Assembly (NCBI RefSeq): GCF_003710805.1
Contig: NZ_RHHB01000009.1
Span: forward strand, 29,706-93,705
Length of the DNA stretch: 64,000 nt
Source of the DNA: Agromyces tardus
GTDB lineage: Bacteria > Actinomycetota > Actinomycetes > Actinomycetales > Microbacteriaceae
Direction: 5' to 3'
In this document: in pieces, positions 9,466 to 18,863 of the stretch
How the letters are laid out: every line of letters starts with the position of its first letter
Position numbering within the stretch: the first letter of the stretch is position 1
Made by a program: the position numbers and the translations under genes
Notes under the pieces: model-generated
Seen by the model: only the letters and a program-made list of their open reading frames with translations
What the model was told of the DNA's origin: nothing
Databases searched by the model: none

Positions 9466-10961
9466 GCCGCGCGTTCATCCTGCCCGACCTCGGCGAGGGC
9501 CTCACCGAGGCGGCCGTCGTCGCATGGCTCGTGGCCCCCGGCGACGAGGTCGCCATCGACCAGCCGGTCGTGGAGCTCGAGTCGGCGAAGTCCGTCGTGC
9601 AGCTGCCGACGCCCTTCGCGGGCGTGGTCGAGTCGCTCGGCGGCGAGATCGGCGACGTGCTGCACGCCGGCACGGTGCTCATGACGCTCGCCGACGGCGA
9701 GGCGGGCAGTGGTCCGGATGCGGCGGGCGATGCCGCTGCGGGCGGGTCCGTCGCGACCGGTGGGGCGGTGGCGGCGGATGCCGCGGCCTCCCCGATTCCC
9801 GACGCGGCACCGGAGTCGGGCGCGTTGCCGTCCGCCGAGACGGTTCCTGCGGCGGCGTCGGCCGCCACGGACGCCGCCCCGGCCGCACCCCCGGCCGCCG
9901 CCCACGGCGACGCCGACGCATCCGGAGCGGTGCTCATCGGGTACGGCACCCGACAGGTCGCGGCGTCGAAGCGCGACGCCGGCGCCCCCGCGCGCTTCGG
10001 CCGCGCACGCTCCGGGTCCCCAGCGGGCTCGCCCCCGCGACTCCAGGCGGGGCGGCACTCCCCCGTCGTGTCCCCTATCGTGCGGCGGATCGCCCGCGAC
10101 CACGGCTTCGACGCGAGCGAGCTCCTGGGCTCTGGCCCCGACGGGCTCGTGGCACGCAGCGACGTCGAGGCGTTCATCCGGGAGCAGGAGGGCGCAGCGG
10201 CATCCGCGCCCGTCGACGCCCGCGTCGAGCCCGCCGCGCCCGTTGCCGCACCGGTTCGCAGCCCGTCTGCGGGAGAGCACCGGGTGCCGCTCAGCAGCAC
10301 CGCCCGGGCCGCCGCCGCGCACTTCACGAGGTCGCGCCGGGAGATCCCCGAGGCGACGGTCTGGATGGACGTCGACGCGACCGAACTGCTCGCCGCACGC
10401 CGGCAGCTGCAGGAGGCGACCGGGGAGCGCTTCGGCGTCACCGCACTGGTCGCGCGATTCGTCGTGGCGGGCCTGGCGCGGCATCCGTCGCTCAACGCGA
10501 CGTTCGACGCCGAGCGAGACGAACTCGTGCTGCACGACGCCGTGAACCTCGGGCTGGCTGCGCAGACCCCGCGCGGGCTGCTCGTGCCGGTGGTGCACGG
10601 CGCCGAGCGGATGTCGCTGCGCGAACTGCGCGACGCCGTCGCCCGGCGCACCGAGCAGGCGGCGTCGGGAGCGTTCCCGCCCGACGCGCTCGCGGGCGGC
10701 ACGTTCACGTTCAACAACTACGGCACGCTCGGCGTCGACGGATCGGCGGCGATCATCAACCACCCCGAGGCCGCCATGCTCGGCATCGGCCGCCTCGTGG
10801 AGCGCCCCTGGGTCGTCGATGGCGCACTCGCGGTGCGCACGGTCACCGAACTGACGCTCTCGTTCGACCACCGGGTGTGCGACGGCGCCGAGGCCGCGGC
10901 GTTCCTCACGTTCGTCGCGCACTGCATCGAGCGCCCGATCTCGCTGCTCGCGGACCTCTAG
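9462..10961 (+). CDS. bkdC: 2-oxoacid dehydrogenase E2, dihydrolipoamide acyltransferase
   Basis: 499 residues in three parts. One lipoyl domain at the N-terminus carries the lipoylated Lys in ESAKSVV (about residue 43). A long Ala/Pro/Gly-rich linker leads to a subunit-binding domain (VVSPIVRRIARDHGF). The C-terminal acyltransferase domain has the catalytic signature FDHRVCDG. It passes the acyl group from E1 to CoA. It ends the operon; no E3 (lipoamide dehydrogenase) gene is in this window, so E3 must be shared from elsewhere. A terminator hairpin follows. Confidence 0.95.
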   Translation: MSRAFILPDLGEGLTEAAVVAWLVAPGDEVAIDQPVVELESAKSVVQLPTPFAGVVESLGGEIGDVLHAGTVLMTLADGEAGSGPDAAGDAAAGGSVATGGAVAADAAASPIPDAAPESGALPSAETVPAAASAATDAAPAAPPAAAHGDADASGAVLIGYGTRQVAASKRDAGAPARFGRARSGSPAGSPPRLQAGRHSPVVSPIVRRIARDHGFDASELLGSGPDGLVARSDVEAFIREQEGAAASAPVDARVEPAAPVAAPVRSPSAGEHRVPLSSTARAAAAHFTRSRREIPEATVWMDVDATELLAARRQLQEATGERFGVTALVARFVVAGLARHPSLNATFDAERDELVLHDAVNLGLAAQTPRGLLVPVVHGAERMSLRELRDAVARRTEQAASGAFPPDALAGGTFTFNNYGTLGVDGSAAIINHPEAAMLGIGRLVERPWVVDGALAVRTVTELTLSFDHRVCDGAEAAAFLTFVAHCIERPISLLADL

Positions 10962-10969
10962 CAGCGGTC

Positions 10970-10996
10970 GCCGGGCCGGCGCGATGCCGGCTCGGC
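10970..10996. terminator. Hairpin between convergent genes
   Basis: GCCGGGCCGGC pairs with GCCGGCTCGGC (10 of 11) around a five-base loop, just after the E2 stop and before the end of the convergent membrane-protein gene. Confidence 0.55.
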
Positions 10997-11037
10997 GCCG
11001 CTTGGTTCGGGTCGCCGCGCTGCGTGGCGCGTCGTTC

Positions 11038-11568
11038 CTAGAAGAACTCGTCGGGCGTGCCCGCGGCGCGTTCCACGTCGCGCGTGCTGACGCCGGCCGC
11101 GGCGAGCTTCGCGACGGCCACCCGCAGGCCGGACTCCATCTGCGCCGCCCACGCGTCGGACTCCCGGGCGCTCGCCTCGGCGGTGCGGGCCCGCGCCTCT
11201 GCGGATTCGGCGGCACGCCGGGCGTCGCTCACCTGGCGGAGCGCGAGCGAGATGCCGTAGTACGCGGCCACGATCGTGGCGATCGGCGCGGCCACGACCG
11301 CGAGCGCGCTGACGCCGACCCCGGTCGGGCTGAACGCGATCACGAGCACGAAGGCGAGGAAGAGCACGATGAGCGCCACGAGCACCACGAGCATGAATCG
11401 GATGTCACGGCTCCACAGCGTGCGGCTCGCGGCGTCGGCAGACCTCACCTCGGCGGCCGTCGGTTCGGCGGGCACCGGCGGCTCCGGGGATCTCGGGGAC
11501 GTCGGCATCACCATGGTGGTGTCGGCGCCGAGAACGGCGTCGGACTGGCGGGCGTGCGTGTCGCTCAT
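11038..11568 (-). CDS. Membrane protein with two transmembrane segments and Ala-rich coiled coil
   Basis: 176 residues, not assigned to a family. A Pro-rich N-terminal tail of about 55 residues is followed by two hydrophobic segments (FMLVVLVALIVLFLAFVLVI and a second starting VSALAVVAAPIATIV), then an Ala/Glu/Arg-rich helical region that should form a coiled coil. Both ends are probably cytoplasmic. The ATG at 11568 has GGGGAG six bases upstream, preferred over an ATG eleven codons earlier. It is a single gene convergent with the dehydrogenase operon. I assign no function. Confidence 0.8.
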   Translation of the reverse strand: MSDTHARQSDAVLGADTTMVMPTSPRSPEPPVPAEPTAAEVRSADAASRTLWSRDIRFMLVVLVALIVLFLAFVLVIAFSPTGVGVSALAVVAAPIATIVAAYYGISLALRQVSDARRAAESAEARARTAEASARESDAWAAQMESGLRVAVAKLAAAGVSTRDVERAAGTPDEFF

Positions 11569-11656
11569 CGGGGACTCCCCTGTGTTCGGATCGTCCCCCA
11601 ATTGTGGGACGCGACGCCGGAGCGGTCAAGGAACCGCGCCGACGCGCGGGAACGCG

Positions 11657-11688
11657 AAAACCCCCGAGCTTCCGGAGAAACTCGGGGG
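11657..11688 (-). terminator. Rho-independent terminator after tRNA-Ala
   Basis: On the minus strand CCCCCGAG and CTCGGGGG form a perfect 8-bp stem directly followed by TTTT. It is a few bases beyond the tRNA 3' end. Confidence 0.85.
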
Positions 11689-11691
11689 CGA

Positions 11692-11767
11692 TGGTGGATC
11701 TGAGGGGACTCGAACCCCTGACCCCCTGCATGCCATGCAGGTGCGCTACCAGCTGCGCCACAGACCC
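11692..11767 (-). tRNA. tRNA-Ala (anticodon GGC)
   Basis: The minus strand folds as a complete cloverleaf: acceptor GGGTCTG with CAGATCC (one G-U pair), anticodon stem CCTGC/GCAGG with loop ATGGCAT, and T-arm with GGTTCGAGTC. The anticodon GGC reads GCC/GCU. The 3' CCA is encoded (11694-11692). It follows rsfS on the same strand and may be processed from the same transcript. Confidence 0.96.
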
Positions 11768-11773
11768 GTTCGG

Positions 11774-11799
11774 GAGTTGCTGCCCGCTCGGGGCAACTC
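11774..11799 (-). other. Hairpin between rsfS and tRNA-Ala
   Basis: GAGTTGC and GCAACTC pair perfectly, with a further CCC/GGG inside, seven bases upstream of the tRNA 5' end. It may end rsfS transcripts or guide tRNA 5' processing. There is no T run. Confidence 0.4.
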
Positions 11800-11845
11800 A
11801 TTCAGAGTACACCAGCATTCCGGTCGAAACGAAATCGAGGGAGCC

Positions 11846-12241
11846 TCAGGCGCCGGCCTCCCGGGCCGACTCGTCGCGCTCCAGGAGCGGCGCGACGGGG
11901 ATGGCGGGACAGTCCAGCCAGAGCCGCTCGAGTCCGTAGTAGAGGCGCTCCTCACGGTGGAAGACGTGCACCACGAGGTCGCCGAAGTCGAGGAGCGCCC
12001 ACCGTCCGGAGGTCTGCCCTTCGCGGCGCACGGCCTGCACGCCGGCGTCGCGCAGCGCATCGACGACGGCGTCGGCGATGGCGACCACGTTGCGCTCGGA
12101 ATTGCCCGTGACGAGCAGGAACACGTCGGTGAACGGAAGCGGCCCCGACACGTCGAGCGCGACGAGATCCTCACCGCCCTTGGCGTCGGCGGCTCGCGCG
12201 GCGACGGCGAGCAACTCGTGTGCGTTCGCGGATGCGGTCAT
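11846..12241 (-). CDS. rsfS: Ribosome silencing factor RsfS
   Basis: 131 residues. RsfS binds ribosomal protein L14 on the 50S subunit and blocks subunit joining when nutrients are short. The family core is visible: DVSGPLPFTDVFLLVTGNSE, then QTSGRWALLDFGDLVVHVFH and the ending ERLYYGLERLWLDCP. The length is usual. It lies 38 bp after a membrane-protein gene that follows nadD, the classic nadD-rsfS neighbourhood. Confidence 0.97.
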   Translation of the reverse strand: MTASANAHELLAVAARAADAKGGEDLVALDVSGPLPFTDVFLLVTGNSERNVVAIADAVVDALRDAGVQAVRREGQTSGRWALLDFGDLVVHVFHREERLYYGLERLWLDCPAIPVAPLLERDESAREAGA

Positions 12242-12279
12242 GCACTCAACTTCCGGATGATCGATGCCGGCATGGCCGG

Positions 12280-13425
12280 TCAGGAGAAGAGCCCGGTCAA
12301 GGCCCCGATGACGAGGGTGCCGACGACGCCGAGCGCGAGGATGCCCGCGGTGACCGCGAGCACGAGGGGCACGTTCATGCCCTCCTTCGTGGGCGGAGCG
12401 AGCATCGTGCGCGTCCCTCCCTGGGTGCTGATGGCGCTCGTCGCGGCGACCGGGGCGACGCCCGTGCCGGTCGAGTCCTCGACCTGCTCGAAGAGCCGGT
12501 CGATGTCGGTGGAGTCGATCTGGCTCGGGTGCACGCCGGTCGACCCGTAGCTGCGGGGCAGGTCGATGGACCCGGTCACCATGATCTCGCCGCTCTTCGC
12601 GAGCGGTGTGCCGCCGATCGAACCCTGGTCGGGCAGCGTCGGCAGGATGAGGGCATTGGTGGTCGTGGGGATGCCGCGCACGCCGCCGCCGCGGGAGAGG
12701 AGCTGGTCGAACGGCTCCGCGGGCTCCTCCGGAAGGTTCAGCTGCGAGGTCCAGTGACCGATGGGCTTCGGGGTCGCCACGAGGTCATCGAGCCCCGTGT
12801 CGACCGTCGAATGCGGCGCGGGCGTGCGGATGGGGGCCGGCAGCGACGGGGTGCGCTGCTGCGGCTGCGCGACCGGTGCGCCGTACGCCTCGGGAGCGTT
12901 GACGGATGCCGCGCTGCGGGGCTCGGGCATCGGCTCGTCGTCGAGGCCGAGTTCGTCGAAGCCGTCGCCGCTGTGGGCGTCGAGCATCGCGCGGAGCTCG
13001 CGTCGCGTGAGGGTGCGCTCGGGAGCCGAGGCCTGGGGAGCGGCCGGCGTCGCCGGCGCCGCCGGCGACGGTGCCGCCGCCGCCGACGACGATCGTGGTC
13101 GATCGACGGGCGGCGTGCCCGGGTAGGTGGTCGGCGCGCCGAACGGGTTGGGGCTCTGCTGCGGCGCGGGCGCCGGGCGCGGCGCCGGAGGGGGCGCTGC
13201 GGGCGCCGGTGCGGGAGCCTGCGCGGGCACGGCACCGTAGCCGGGTCCCGCGGGAACGGGCGTGGGGGCGGCCTGCGGATACGGGGCGGCAACGGGAGCC
13301 TGCGGCACCTGCGGCGTCGCGGGAGTCGCGGGTTCCGGCGTCGCCGGAGTGGCCTGCTGCTCGCGCAGGCGCTCCCGTTCGCGGGCCTCGCGCCGCGTGA
13401 GCGGCGGTTCCTGCGACGACGTCAT
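12280..13425 (-). CDS. Pro/Ala-rich protein with one C-terminal membrane segment (unknown)
   Basis: 381 residues, not recognised as a named family. It starts with a charged stretch ([16 protein letters not shown]), continues as about 120 residues of Pro/Ala low complexity, has a second [14 protein letters not shown] motif that echoes the first, then a more ordered region, and ends in a single hydrophobic segment ([20 protein letters not shown]). The topology suggests a tail-anchored protein with a large cytoplasmic part. The ATG overlaps the nadD stop as ATGA and rsfS follows, so it is expressed with NAD and ribosome-silencing genes. Confidence 0.8.
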   Translation of the reverse strand: MTSSQEPPLTRREARERERLREQQATPATPEPATPATPQVPQAPVAAPYPQAAPTPVPAGPGYGAVPAQAPAPAPAAPPPAPRPAPAPQQSPNPFGAPTTYPGTPPVDRPRSSSAAAAPSPAAPATPAAPQASAPERTLTRRELRAMLDAHSGDGFDELGLDDEPMPEPRSAASVNAPEAYGAPVAQPQQRTPSLPAPIRTPAPHSTVDTGLDDLVATPKPIGHWTSQLNLPEEPAEPFDQLLSRGGGVRGIPTTTNALILPTLPDQGSIGGTPLAKSGEIMVTGSIDLPRSYGSTGVHPSQIDSTDIDRLFEQVEDSTGTGVAPVAATSAISTQGGTRTMLAPPTKEGMNVPLVLAVTAGILALGVVGTLVIGALTGLFS

Positions 13426-14021
13426 TCGACACTCCGGTAGAGGTGGTGCTTGGAGATGTACTGGACGACCCCATCAGGCACCAAGTACCACACCGGGAAT
13501 CCCCGGTGCACGCGGCTCCGGCAGTCGGTCGACGAGATCGCCAGAGCCGGAACCTCCAGCAAGCTTACGACGTGCTCCGGCAAACCCGAAACGGACAGCG
13601 CATGTCCCGGACGACTCACAGCCACGAAATGGGCGAGGTCCCAGAGCTCTTCGGGGTGCTTCCACGAGAGGATCTGGGCGATCGCGTCGGCCCCCGAGAT
13701 GAAGAACAGGTCGCTGTCGGGGCGGTCGCGGCGGATGTCGCGCAGCGTGTCGATCGTGTAGGTGGGCTTGTCGCGGTCGATGTCGACCCGGCTCACCGTG
13801 AACCTGGGGTTCGACGCCGTCGCGATCACCGTCATGAGGTAGCGATGCTCGGCGGGAGTGACGGGACCCTTGTGGTACGGCGTGCCCGTGGGCACGAAGA
13901 CGACCTCGTCGAGCTCGAACGACTGCGCGACCTCGCTCGCCGCGACCAGGTGGCCGTGGTGGATGGGGTCGAACGTGCCGCCCATCACGCCGATGCGTGG
14001 TCGGCGCTGCTCGCCCGTCAT
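13422..14021 (-). CDS. nadD: Nicotinate-nucleotide adenylyltransferase
   Basis: 199 residues. It joins nicotinate mononucleotide and ATP to deamido-NAD in NAD synthesis. The nucleotidyltransferase signature [11 protein letters not shown] is at about residues 14-24 and the second motif ISSTDCRSR near residue 163. It starts 15 bp after a small membrane-protein gene on the same strand. The usual ISSTxIR has Cys in place of the aliphatic residue, which is tolerated. Confidence 0.96.
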   Translation of the reverse strand: MTGEQRRPRIGVMGGTFDPIHHGHLVAASEVAQSFELDEVVFVPTGTPYHKGPVTPAEHRYLMTVIATASNPRFTVSRVDIDRDKPTYTIDTLRDIRRDRPDSDLFFISGADAIAQILSWKHPEELWDLAHFVAVSRPGHALSVSGLPEHVVSLLEVPALAISSTDCRSRVHRGFPVWYLVPDGVVQYISKHHLYRSVE

Positions 14022-14035
14022 CAGCGGCTCAGGCC

Positions 14036-14257
14036 TCAGTGCCCGCCGTGCTGGTCTCCCCCGTGGCGAGCCGTGTAGGCCGCGGCCTTGGCGCGGTGGC
14101 GGTTGGCCACGTCACGGTAGGAGTAGGTGACCGCGCCGAGGGCGAAGAACACGATGAGTGCGATCACGCCGTACATGAACGTCGGAATCGGCAGCTCCCG
14201 CGCGAACTCGGTCTCGGTCATGAACGTGCTCGTCAGCACGGCGGTTGCAAGGCTCAT
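14036..14257 (-). CDS. Small single-span membrane protein
   Basis: 73 residues, family not named. One clear membrane helix ([21 protein letters not shown], split here only by its own length) lies in the middle, followed by a basic, His/Gly-rich tail ([10 protein letters not shown]). The ATG at 14257 is fixed by GGAGG eight bases upstream. It lies between proA and nadD, all on one strand. Function is unknown; the His-rich end could bind metal. Confidence 0.75.
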   Translation of the reverse strand: MSLATAVLTSTFMTETEFARELPIPTFMYGVIALIVFFALGAVTYSYRDVANRHRAKAAAYTARHGGDQHGGH

Positions 14258-14307
14258 TCGCCAATCCTCCAGGTCGCTCGGGTGCGGCTCGACACAGTCT
14301 ATCGGGG

Positions 14308-15573
14308 TCAGGCGCGCACGTGCCCGGCGCCGCGCACGAGCCACTTCGTGCTCGTGAGCTGCGGCAGGCCCATCGGGCCGCGGGCGTGCAGCTTCTGCGT
14401 CGAGATGCCGACCTCGGCGCCGAAGCCGAACTCGGCGCCGTCGGTGAACCGCGTCGACGCGTTCACCATGACGGCCGCGGCATCCACCTCGTTCAGGAAC
14501 CGCTCCGCGTTCCCGAGGTCGTTCGTGACGATCGACTCGGTGTGCTTCGTCGAGTACCGCCGGATGTGGTCGAGCGCGTCGTCGAGCGAGTCGACGACGC
14601 CGACCGAGATGTCGAGGCTCATGTGCTCGGTGGCCCAGTCCTCGTCGGTGACGGGCAGGGCGCTGGGGTGCAGCGCTCGCACGCGGTCGTCGGCGTGCAC
14701 CGTGACTCCGGATGCCTCGAGGCGGGCGAGCACGGGCGGAAGCAGCCGCTCGGCGGCGTCGCGGTGCACGAGCAGCGTCTCGAGGGCGTTGCAGACGCTC
14801 GGGCGCTGCACCTTGGCGTTCTCGACGAGCTCGACGGCCCAGTCCTCGCGGGCGGACGCATCGAGGAACATGTGCACGACGCCGGCGCCGGTCTCGATGA
14901 CGGGGACGGTGGCCTCGGTGACGACCGCTTGGATGAGCCGGGCGCTGCCGCGCGGGATGAGCACGTCGACGAAGTCGCGCGCCCGCATGAGGTGCTGTGC
15001 GCCCGCACGGCCGAAGTCGTCGACGGTCTGCACGGCGTCGGCCGGCAGGCCCACGCGGTCGAGGGCGTCGCGGAGCACCTGCACCAGCACGGCGTTCGTG
15101 CGCTCGGCGGCGCTGCCGCCGCGCAGCACCACGGCGTTGCCGCTCTTGAGCGCGAGCGCGGCGATGTCGATCGTGACGTTGGGGCGCGCCTCGTAGATGG
15201 CGCCGACCACGCCGAGGGGGACCCGCACCTGGTCGATCCGCACGCCGCTCGGGAGGGAACGGCCCGAGACGGTCTCGCCGACGGGGTCCGTGAGCGAGAT
15301 CACGTCGACCACGGCGGAGGCGATCGCGCGGACCCGCGTCTCGTCGAGCTTCAGGCGGTCGAGGAGGCCGTCGCCGAGCTCGGCGGCGCGCCCGGCCTCG
15401 AGGTCGGCCGCGTTCGCCGTGACGACCTGTCCGATGCGCTCGACGAGCAGGTCGGCGATCGACTGCAGCGCGGCATCCTTCTCGGCGGTCGTCGCGCGGG
15501 CGAGCCGGTGGGAGGCCTCCTTCGCAGCGGCGAAGCGGGCGTCGAGGACGTCGGCGGGCTCAGCGTTCTGCAT
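14308..15573 (-). CDS. proA: Gamma-glutamyl phosphate reductase
   Basis: 421 residues. It reduces gamma-glutamyl phosphate with NADPH in the second step of proline synthesis. The catalytic Cys lies in QRPSVCNALET; the N-terminal VPLGVVGAIYEARPNVT and later GFGAEVGISTQKLHARGPMG are family signatures. It lies downstream of proB with a gap of 91 bp, and it has its own leaderless-type promoter. Confidence 0.97.
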   Translation of the reverse strand: MQNAEPADVLDARFAAAKEASHRLARATTAEKDAALQSIADLLVERIGQVVTANAADLEAGRAAELGDGLLDRLKLDETRVRAIASAVVDVISLTDPVGETVSGRSLPSGVRIDQVRVPLGVVGAIYEARPNVTIDIAALALKSGNAVVLRGGSAAERTNAVLVQVLRDALDRVGLPADAVQTVDDFGRAGAQHLMRARDFVDVLIPRGSARLIQAVVTEATVPVIETGAGVVHMFLDASAREDWAVELVENAKVQRPSVCNALETLLVHRDAAERLLPPVLARLEASGVTVHADDRVRALHPSALPVTDEDWATEHMSLDISVGVVDSLDDALDHIRRYSTKHTESIVTNDLGNAERFLNEVDAAAVMVNASTRFTDGAEFGFGAEVGISTQKLHARGPMGLPQLTSTKWLVRGAGHVRA

Positions 15574-15585
15574 CCCACCAGCCTA
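15574..15585 (-). promoter_or_regulatory. Leaderless-type -10 for proA
   Basis: On the minus strand TAGGCT is followed by GGTGGG and the ATG at 15573. GGTGGG is a poor ribosome site, so the six-base spacing suggests that the transcript begins at the ATG. Confidence 0.55.
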
Positions 15586-15664
15586 TTGCGCCGCAGCGGG
15601 GGCGACGCCCGTGTGACGGGCTCCCGACCGTGCGACGAACGCCGCGGCACGCGTCGTGCACGAC

Positions 15665-16447
15665 TCAGGGCGCGGGTTCGAACCAGGTGCCGAGTTCGTC
15701 GCCGCGCAGCGCCTCGCGCACGAGCGCCGTCGCGGTGATGAGCACGCCGGCGCCGGATGCCGCGGCGATGCGTGCCGCCGACACCTTCGTCTCGGCTCCG
15801 CCCGTGCCGACGCCCTCGCGCCCGACCGAGCCGATCTGCACGCCCGCGAGCTCGTCGCCGTACGGGACGTGCGAGATGCGCTCGGCGCCCTCGAGGTGCG
15901 GCGGCTTCGTGTACAGCGCGTCGACGTCGGAGAGGAGCACGAGCAGCTCGGCGCCGACGAGCTCGGCGACGAGCGCCGCGAGCCGGTCGTTGTCGCCGAA
16001 GCGGATCTCATGGGTCGCCACCGTGTCGTTCTCGTTCACGATCGGCAGGATCCGCAGGCCCAGCAGTCGCTCCATGGCGCGCTGCGCGTTGACGCGCGGC
16101 GTCGTGTTCTCGAGGTCGCCCGCGGTGAGCAGCACCTGTCCGGCGACGATGCCGTAGCGGCGCAGCGACTCCTGGTAGCGGTAGATGAGGATGTTCTGCC
16201 CGACGGATGCCGCGGCCTGCTGCGTCGCGAGGTCGTCGGGCCGCTCCCCCAGGCGGAGGTAGGGCATGCCCGTGGCGATCGCGCCCGATGAGACGAGCAC
16301 GACCTCCGCGCCGCGTTCGTGCGCCTCCGCGAGGGCGTCGACGAGCTTCTCGATCTGGCCGACGTGCTCGCCCGAGATCGACGACGAGCCGACCTTCACG
16401 ACGATGCGGCGGGCGGAGCCGATGCCGTCGCGCGTGAGCCCTGTCAC
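15665..16447 (-). CDS. proB: Glutamate 5-kinase, short form without PUA domain
   Basis: 260 residues. It phosphorylates the gamma-carboxyl of glutamate to start proline synthesis. The amino-acid kinase core is present, with [11 protein letters not shown] at the N-terminus, [10 protein letters not shown] and [14 protein letters not shown]. The protein stops after the kinase domain, about 100 residues short of the E. coli-type enzyme, so the C-terminal PUA domain is absent. The GTG start at 16447 overlaps the obg stop as GTGA. Confidence 0.95.
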   Translation of the reverse strand: MTGLTRDGIGSARRIVVKVGSSSISGEHVGQIEKLVDALAEAHERGAEVVLVSSGAIATGMPYLRLGERPDDLATQQAAASVGQNILIYRYQESLRRYGIVAGQVLLTAGDLENTTPRVNAQRAMERLLGLRILPIVNENDTVATHEIRFGDNDRLAALVAELVGAELLVLLSDVDALYTKPPHLEGAERISHVPYGDELAGVQIGSVGREGVGTGGAETKVSAARIAAASGAGVLITATALVREALRGDELGTWFEPAP

Positions 16448-17958
16448 GACTGCTCCGACTCGTCCTCGGCCCAGATGCCCGCCTCCCGCTCGCGCTCGAG
16501 CTCGGCGCGGGCCTCGGCCTTGGCGTCCATGCGGTCGTGGTAGTCGCTGCGGCGCTCGGCGCGGGTCTGGCGACGGTTGTCGTCGAGGCGCAGGTCGGCG
16601 CCGCGGGGGGCCGTGATGAGCTCGGCGGTGGAGGTGAGCGTGGGCTCCCAGTCGAACACGACGCCCGAGCCCGGGCCGATCACGACGGTGGAACCGGCGA
16701 CCGCGCCCGCGCGCACCAGTTCGTCTTCGACGCCGAGGCGGGCGAGGCGATCGGCGAGGTAGCCGACGGCCTCGTCGTTCGTGAAGTCGGTCTGCGCGAC
16801 CCAACGCTCGGGCTTGCGGCCAAGGATGCGGTAGAGCGTGCCGTAGCTGCCGCCCTCGGGGCGCACGACGAAGTCGACCTCGTCGACGGCCTTGGGGCGC
16901 ATCACGATGCGCTCGGGCGCCGGTGCCAGTGCCGCCTCGGCGCGCGCCCGGTCGACGAGCTCGCCGAGCGCGAAGCCGAGTTGGCGCAGGCCCTCGTGGC
17001 TCACCGTGGAGATCTCGAACACGCGGTAGCCGCGCGACTCGAGCTCGGGCCGCACGAAGTCGGCGAGATCGCGCGCCTCGGGCACGTCGATCTTGTTGAG
17101 GGCGATGAACTGCGGCCGCTCGAGGAGCGGCGTCTGGCCCTCGGGCACCGGGTAGGCGCCGAGCTCGGCGAGGATGACCTCGAGGTCGCTGAGCGGGTCG
17201 CGCCCGGGCTCGAGCGTGGCGCAGTCGATGACGTGCAGGAGCGCCGAGCAGCGCTCCACGTGCCGCAGGAACTCCAGGCCGAGGCCCTTGCCCTCGCTCG
17301 CACCCTCGATGAGGCCGGGCACGTCGGCGACGGTGAAGCGGTGGTCGCCCGCCTGCACGACGCCGAGGTTGGGATGCAGCGTCGTGAACGGGTAGTCGGC
17401 GATCTTCGGGCGCGCGGCCGAGAGTGCCGCGATGAGGCTCGACTTGCCGGCCGACGGGAAGCCGACGAGCGCCACATCCGCGATGCTCTTGAGCTCGAGG
17501 GTCACCTCGCCCTCGAACCCGGGCGTGCCGAGCAGGGCGAAGCCGGGCGCCTTGCGCTTGGTCGATGCGAGCGCCGCGTTGCCGAGGCCGCCCTGGCCGC
17601 CGGGCGCGACGACGAAGCGCATGCCGGGCTCGGCGAGGTCGACGAGCTCGGTGCCGTCGGGGTCCTTCACGACGGTGCCCACGGGCACGGGGAGCTCGAC
17701 GTCCTCGCCCATGGCCCCGGAGCGGTTGTCGCCCATGCCGGGCTGGCCGTTCGGGGAGGTGCGGTGCGGGCGGCCGTGGTACTCGAGCAGGGTGGTGACC
17801 TGGGGGTCGGCGACGAGCACGATGTCGCCGCCGTTGCCGCCGTTGCCGCCGTCGGGACCCCCGAGGGGCTTGAACTTCTCCCGGCGCACCGAGACGCAGC
17901 CGTTGCCGCCGTGTCCGGCGCGCACGAACAGGCGCACCTCGTCAACGAAGCTGACCAT
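16444..17958 (-). CDS. obg: Obg GTPase (CgtA)
   Basis: 504-residue GTPase that helps 50S assembly and couples growth to GTP/ppGpp. The Gly-rich Obg fold is N-terminal ([19 protein letters not shown]), the G domain follows with [19 protein letters not shown] and NKIDVPEA, and the long C-terminal OCT domain ends with a charged tail. The ATG at 17958 has GGAGGG seven bases upstream and replaces an in-frame start eight codons earlier. The order rplU-rpmA-obg-proB is typical. Confidence 0.97.
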   Translation of the reverse strand: MVSFVDEVRLFVRAGHGGNGCVSVRREKFKPLGGPDGGNGGNGGDIVLVADPQVTTLLEYHGRPHRTSPNGQPGMGDNRSGAMGEDVELPVPVGTVVKDPDGTELVDLAEPGMRFVVAPGGQGGLGNAALASTKRKAPGFALLGTPGFEGEVTLELKSIADVALVGFPSAGKSSLIAALSAARPKIADYPFTTLHPNLGVVQAGDHRFTVADVPGLIEGASEGKGLGLEFLRHVERCSALLHVIDCATLEPGRDPLSDLEVILAELGAYPVPEGQTPLLERPQFIALNKIDVPEARDLADFVRPELESRGYRVFEISTVSHEGLRQLGFALGELVDRARAEAALAPAPERIVMRPKAVDEVDFVVRPEGGSYGTLYRILGRKPERWVAQTDFTNDEAVGYLADRLARLGVEDELVRAGAVAGSTVVIGPGSGVVFDWEPTLTSTAELITAPRGADLRLDDNRRQTRAERRSDYHDRMDAKAEARAELEREREAGIWAEDESEQS

Positions 17959-17986
17959 GCCGCATCCCTCCTTCTTGCCCAAACAC

Positions 17987-18014
17987 GTGAGGGCGGGCCG
18001 AAGCCCGCCCTCAC
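17987..18014 (-). terminator. Hairpin between rpmA and obg
   Basis: GTGAGGGCGGG and CCCGCCCTCAC form a perfect 11-bp stem with a six-base loop. It lacks a T run and lies inside the operon, so it probably lowers rather than ends transcription into obg. Confidence 0.7.
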
Positions 18015-18030
18015 GAAGTCGATCGGTCGA

Positions 18031-18288
18031 CTACTCGCCGACCGCCACGATGTTGACGACCTTGCGGCCGCCCTTCTGGCCGAACTGCACTGCGCCGGCC
18101 TCGAGCGCGAAGAGGGTGTCGTCGCCACCGCGACCGACGCCCGCACCCGGGTGGAAGTGGGTGCCGCGCTGGCGGACGATGATCTCGCCCGCGCCGACGA
18201 CCTGGCCGCCGAAGCGCTTCACGCCGAGGCGCTGCGCGTTCGAGTCACGACCGTTCCGAGTGGAGCTCGCTCCCTTTTTGTGTGCCAT
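18031..18288 (-). CDS. rpmA: 50S ribosomal protein L27
   Basis: 85 residues beginning [20 protein letters not shown], the standard L27 N-terminus that reaches the peptidyl-transferase centre, and including [20 protein letters not shown]. No extended N-terminal cleavage peptide of the Firmicutes type is present. It follows rplU by 25 bp in one operon. Confidence 0.98.
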   Translation of the reverse strand: MAHKKGASSTRNGRDSNAQRLGVKRFGGQVVGAGEIIVRQRGTHFHPGAGVGRGGDDTLFALEAGAVQFGQKGGRKVVNIVAVGE

Positions 18289-18313
18289 GTCTGTCTCTCC
18301 TTGCGGGCCGCTG

Positions 18314-18622
18314 CTACTTGATGCCGGTGATCTTGACGCGCGTGAGCTCCTGACGGTGGCCCTGGCGCTTCTTGTAGCCGGTCTTGTTCTTGAACTTCTG
18401 GATCACGATCTTGGGGCCGCGGAGATCGTTCAGGACCTCAGCCGTGACCGTGACCTTCGCGAGCGACTTGGCGTCGGAGGTGATCTTCTCGCCGTCGACG
18501 AGGAGGACCGGGATGAGCTGGACGTTGCCGTCCTTGTCAGCCTTGATGCGGTCCATCGTCACGATGGTGCCCACTTCGACCTTCTCCTGCCGACCGCCGG
18601 CGCGCACTACTGCGTAAACCAC
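18314..18622 (-). CDS. rplU: 50S ribosomal protein L21
   Basis: 102 residues, starting with GTG as [18 protein letters not shown] and ending [15 protein letters not shown], both typical of L21. The region before the GTG has only a weak ribosome site. A leader of about 150 bases precedes the gene and may control it. Confidence 0.98.
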   Translation of the reverse strand: MVYAVVRAGGRQEKVEVGTIVTMDRIKADKDGNVQLIPVLLVDGEKITSDAKSLAKVTVTAEVLNDLRGPKIVIQKFKNKTGYKKRQGHRQELTRVKITGIK

Positions 18623-18772
18623 TACTCGTACCTATCTCTGGGGAACCCGGGGGCTCCATAGCTGTTGGCTGTCATTGCCTGATGGGATGTCACTGCGCGG
18701 GACCCCAGCGGGAAGGAGGGTCGTCACTGCCAGAAAACTGTGCGGGCACACCGGGATAAGCGGTGGCACCAA
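18623..18772 (-). promoter_or_regulatory. Long rplU leader with three copies of a GCARTGACNNCC element
   Basis: Between the promoter and rplU lie about 150 transcribed bases without a gene. On the minus strand GCAGTGACGACC (18730-18719), GCAGTGACATCC (18696-18685) and GCAATGACAGCC (18678-18667) are near copies. A GACCC...GGGTC stem is possible between them. This could be an autoregulatory ribosomal-protein leader; no known leader family is matched. Confidence 0.45.
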
Positions 18773-18778
18773 CGGTCG

Positions 18779-18807
18779 AGTTTACTTGATGACAGGGGGG
18801 CGGTCAA
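18779..18807 (-). promoter_or_regulatory. Sigma-70-type promoter of the rplU-rpmA-obg-proB operon
   Basis: TTGACC (18807-18802), a 17-bp spacer and TAAACT (18784-18779) on the minus strand. This is the best consensus promoter in the window. Confidence 0.8.
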
Positions 18808-18851
18808 ACGGAGCCGTCGGGCGTGTCGCGCGATGCGGCCGGCCCGCCGCC

Positions 18852-18863
18852 TAGACTCGCCGC
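18852..18863 (+). promoter_or_regulatory. Leaderless-type -10 for the DUF4031 gene
   Basis: TAGACT (18852-18857), six bases, then ATG at 18864. There is no Shine-Dalgarno sequence. Confidence 0.6.
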
